A stretch of DNA of 7,120 nucleotides from Candidatus Latescibacterota bacterium (GTDB lineage Bacteria; JAAXHH01; JABIQT01), in NCBI GenBank assembly GCA_018667995.1, contig JABIQT010001083.1:1-7120 (forward strand). Reading direction: 5' to 3'. Below the pieces are notes generated by a model, which was not told the origin of the DNA, ran no database searches, and saw nothing but the letters and a program-made list of their open reading frames with translations. The position numbers and the translations under genes were made by a program. Shown here one piece after another: positions 5,867-7,120 of the stretch; the first letter of the stretch is position 1; every line of letters starts with the position of its first letter.

Positions 5867-6732
5867 GTACTTCACTATTCCTGGTTGTTCTGGTCGCCGC
5901 CGTCTTTCATGCCGTGTGGAATTTCTATGCGCGGAAAATGTCAGGGAATATCGTCGTCTTCTGGTTTGCCTTGTGGGTCTCTGTTCTGGTGCTGCTGCCC
6001 CTTGTTGCGGGACTGGTGGTGCTTGAGGGCGTAGACGCCATATGGGCCATGTACCGGCAGGGATATCCCTATATGATAGGTACCGGCATATTCCACATCG
6101 GTTATTTCATTCTGTTGGCGCGCGCCTATGAATATGGGGAGATTTCGGTAGTCTATCCCGTGGCAAGAGGCTCAGGGATCGGCGCCACCGCATTCTGCGG
6201 ATGGCTCTTTCTCAACGAGGACATCAACTGGATCGGGGCGACCGGAATTGGACTGGTGTGTCTGGGTATCCTGTCCATGGGCGCTGGCGTGCTGCGTCAG
6301 AATGAACAGGCTATAGATGGCTTCAAGTCCGCACTGGGCGTAGGAGTGACGATCATAGGATATTCGGTTATCGACAAAATGGGCGTGGGAGTAGTCAATC
6401 CGATTCTTTACATCTGGACCATGTTTCTTGTCACAGTGCTGGCAATCTGGCCGCTTGTGATCTCTCGACACCGTGGCGAAGTGCGTAAGATACTGGCTCG
6501 TTCCCGTCGGTCGATTCTCATAATCGGAACTGGATCCGCGGGTACTTATCTGACCATTCTGTTTGCATTTACCATGGGGCCTGTGGGATACATCGTAGCC
6601 TTACGGGAATTCGCCGTGGTGGTCGGAGCGGTACTTGGCGTGGTATTACTCGGGGAAAAGCTCACGGCGGGGAAAGTCGTTGCAATAGGGACAATTGCGG
6701 CCGGACTCGTTTGCATCAAGCTCGCCAGTTGA
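5863..6732 (+). CDS. EamA-family (DMT superfamily) membrane transporter
   Basis: The 289-residue protein has ten predictable membrane helices, near residues 3-21, 29-54, 70-87, 94-118, 123-143, 156-175, 180-201, 215-235, 240-264 and 269-287. It has the two-fold EamA plan of five plus five. The end of helix 3 into helix 4 carries RAYEYGEISVVYPVARG (87-103). The second half has the matching AFTMGPVGYIVALREF and GEKLTAGKVVAIGTI, both common in EamA permeases. Positive residues cluster at the loop around 202-216 (SRHRGEVRKILARSRR), a likely cytoplasmic side. The family exports or imports small metabolites such as amino acids, nucleosides or sugars, and the substrate cannot be predicted here. Its ATG overlaps the trmH stop (ATGA), which implies translational coupling, and it has no clear ribosome binding site of its own. 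It converges with the dehydratase gene 109 bases downstream, with no obvious terminator between them. Confidence 0.92.
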   Translation: MSTSLFLVVLVAAVFHAVWNFYARKMSGNIVVFWFALWVSVLVLLPLVAGLVVLEGVDAIWAMYRQGYPYMIGTGIFHIGYFILLARAYEYGEISVVYPVARGSGIGATAFCGWLFLNEDINWIGATGIGLVCLGILSMGAGVLRQNEQAIDGFKSALGVGVTIIGYSVIDKMGVGVVNPILYIWTMFLVTVLAIWPLVISRHRGEVRKILARSRRSILIIGTGSAGTYLTILFAFTMGPVGYIVALREFAVVVGAVLGVVLLGEKLTAGKVVAIGTIAAGLVCIKLAS

Positions 6733-6841
6733 GAGCCGCTCTGCATTCAATATTCGTACTCACTCTTTCGTGACAGATGGGAAATAGGGGATCAACATTC
6801 ATGCCGCACAAACAGATCCGCCCATACCAAAAGATCTCCAA

Positions 6842-7120
6842 TCAAGAGGCACGTGTGCCAGCTAGAAGCTGGGCTAAACGAATTGGATCGATGTTGCCGC
6901 CCGAAAGTACGCACAGGGCTGACCGCGCGTCTCCGATGGATATCTTATTCGAAAGAAGTGCCGCCACGGAAGCCGCCGCCGCGGGTTCGGCAACGACTTT
7001 GCACCGCTCGAGAATGATGCCCATGGCCATAGCGATTTCCTCGTCCGCCACCAGCACCATATCATCTACATAGGATTGGACATGCCGTAGATTGTGCGCC
7101 CCCACGAAGGGAGCCGCCAG
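6842..7120 (-). CDS. PLP-dependent threonine/serine dehydratase, C-terminal part (partial)
   Basis: Ninety-two codons are visible before a TGA at 6844-6842, and the frame stays open to the window edge, so the N-terminus lies outside. The segment YVDDMVLVADEEIAMAMGI, then LERCKVVAEPAAAASVAALL and VLSGGNIDP, is the C-terminal end of the fold-type II dehydratase domain of threonine ammonia-lyase. The enzyme deaminates threonine to 2-oxobutyrate (or serine to pyruvate) with pyridoxal phosphate. SGGN is a conserved motif of the family. The protein stops about 17 residues after SGGNIDP, so there is no ACT-type regulatory domain. That fits the short catabolic (TdcB-like) form or a serine/threonine dehydratase over feedback-regulated IlvA. 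The PLP lysine is not in the window. It is convergent with the EamA gene. Confidence 0.88.
   Translation of the reverse strand: MAAPFVGAHNLRHVQSYVDDMVLVADEEIAMAMGIILERCKVVAEPAAAASVAALLSNKISIGDARSALCVLSGGNIDPIRLAQLLAGTRAS

Noticed and set aside
6858-6872. Small hairpin CCAGCT-AGA-AGCTGG
   Set aside because: It lies inside the dehydratase coding sequence, is only 6 base pairs, and has no T-run, so it is not a credible terminator.
6777-7073. 98-codon plus-strand frame
   Set aside because: It lies opposite the dehydratase C-terminus, whose SGGN and YVDD motifs make the minus-strand frame the real one.

Overview
The window is bacterial DNA of moderate GC content. It carries a bacterial initiator tRNA with a sigma70-type promoter and an intrinsic-terminator-like hairpin, and genes with bacterial start sites. 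Nothing fixes the genus. A Gfo/Idh/MocA oxidoreductase next to a heparinase II/III-family protein, plus a secreted repeat protein, suggests a heterotrophic, carbohydrate-using, probably uncultured Gram-negative lineage. That taxonomic impression is weak.

Layout from left to right. Positions 1-1064 (minus strand) hold the first 354 codons of a secreted protein that runs off the left edge. It starts at a GTG codon behind a good ribosome binding site, so an ATG-only search misses it. It has a signal peptide and divergent tandem repeats of about 117 residues. Positions 1078-1808 are about 730 bases without a convincing gene, containing one short GC-rich hairpin. Positions 1809-1965 form a complete transcription unit on the minus strand for initiator tRNA-fMet: promoter, tRNA and hairpin. 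Positions 2012-3052 (minus) encode a Gfo/Idh/MocA-type NAD(P)-dependent oxidoreductase with its own promoter near 3120-3150.

On the plus strand, starting at 3210 and divergent from the oxidoreductase, three genes lie close together: a cytoplasmic heparinase II/III-like polysaccharide lyase (3210-5147), a TrmH-type tRNA 2'-O-methyltransferase (5186-5866) and an EamA/DMT-family membrane transporter (5863-6732, overlapping trmH by 4 bases). At the right edge, convergent on the minus strand, is the C-terminal part of a PLP-dependent threonine/serine dehydratase (6842-7120).

The likeliest functional unit is the divergent pair of oxidoreductase and lyase. The lyase would act on uronate-containing oligosaccharides inside the cell, and the oxidoreductase on a sugar or sugar-derived product. 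Their 157-base intergenic region holds a promoter and two imperfect palindromes that could be operator sites. The EamA protein could move a metabolite of the same pathway, but its substrate cannot be read from the sequence. TrmH is a housekeeping RNA-modification enzyme and looks like a passenger in this operon. I see no CRISPR array, insertion sequence or phage gene. The least described element is the secreted repeat protein at the left edge.
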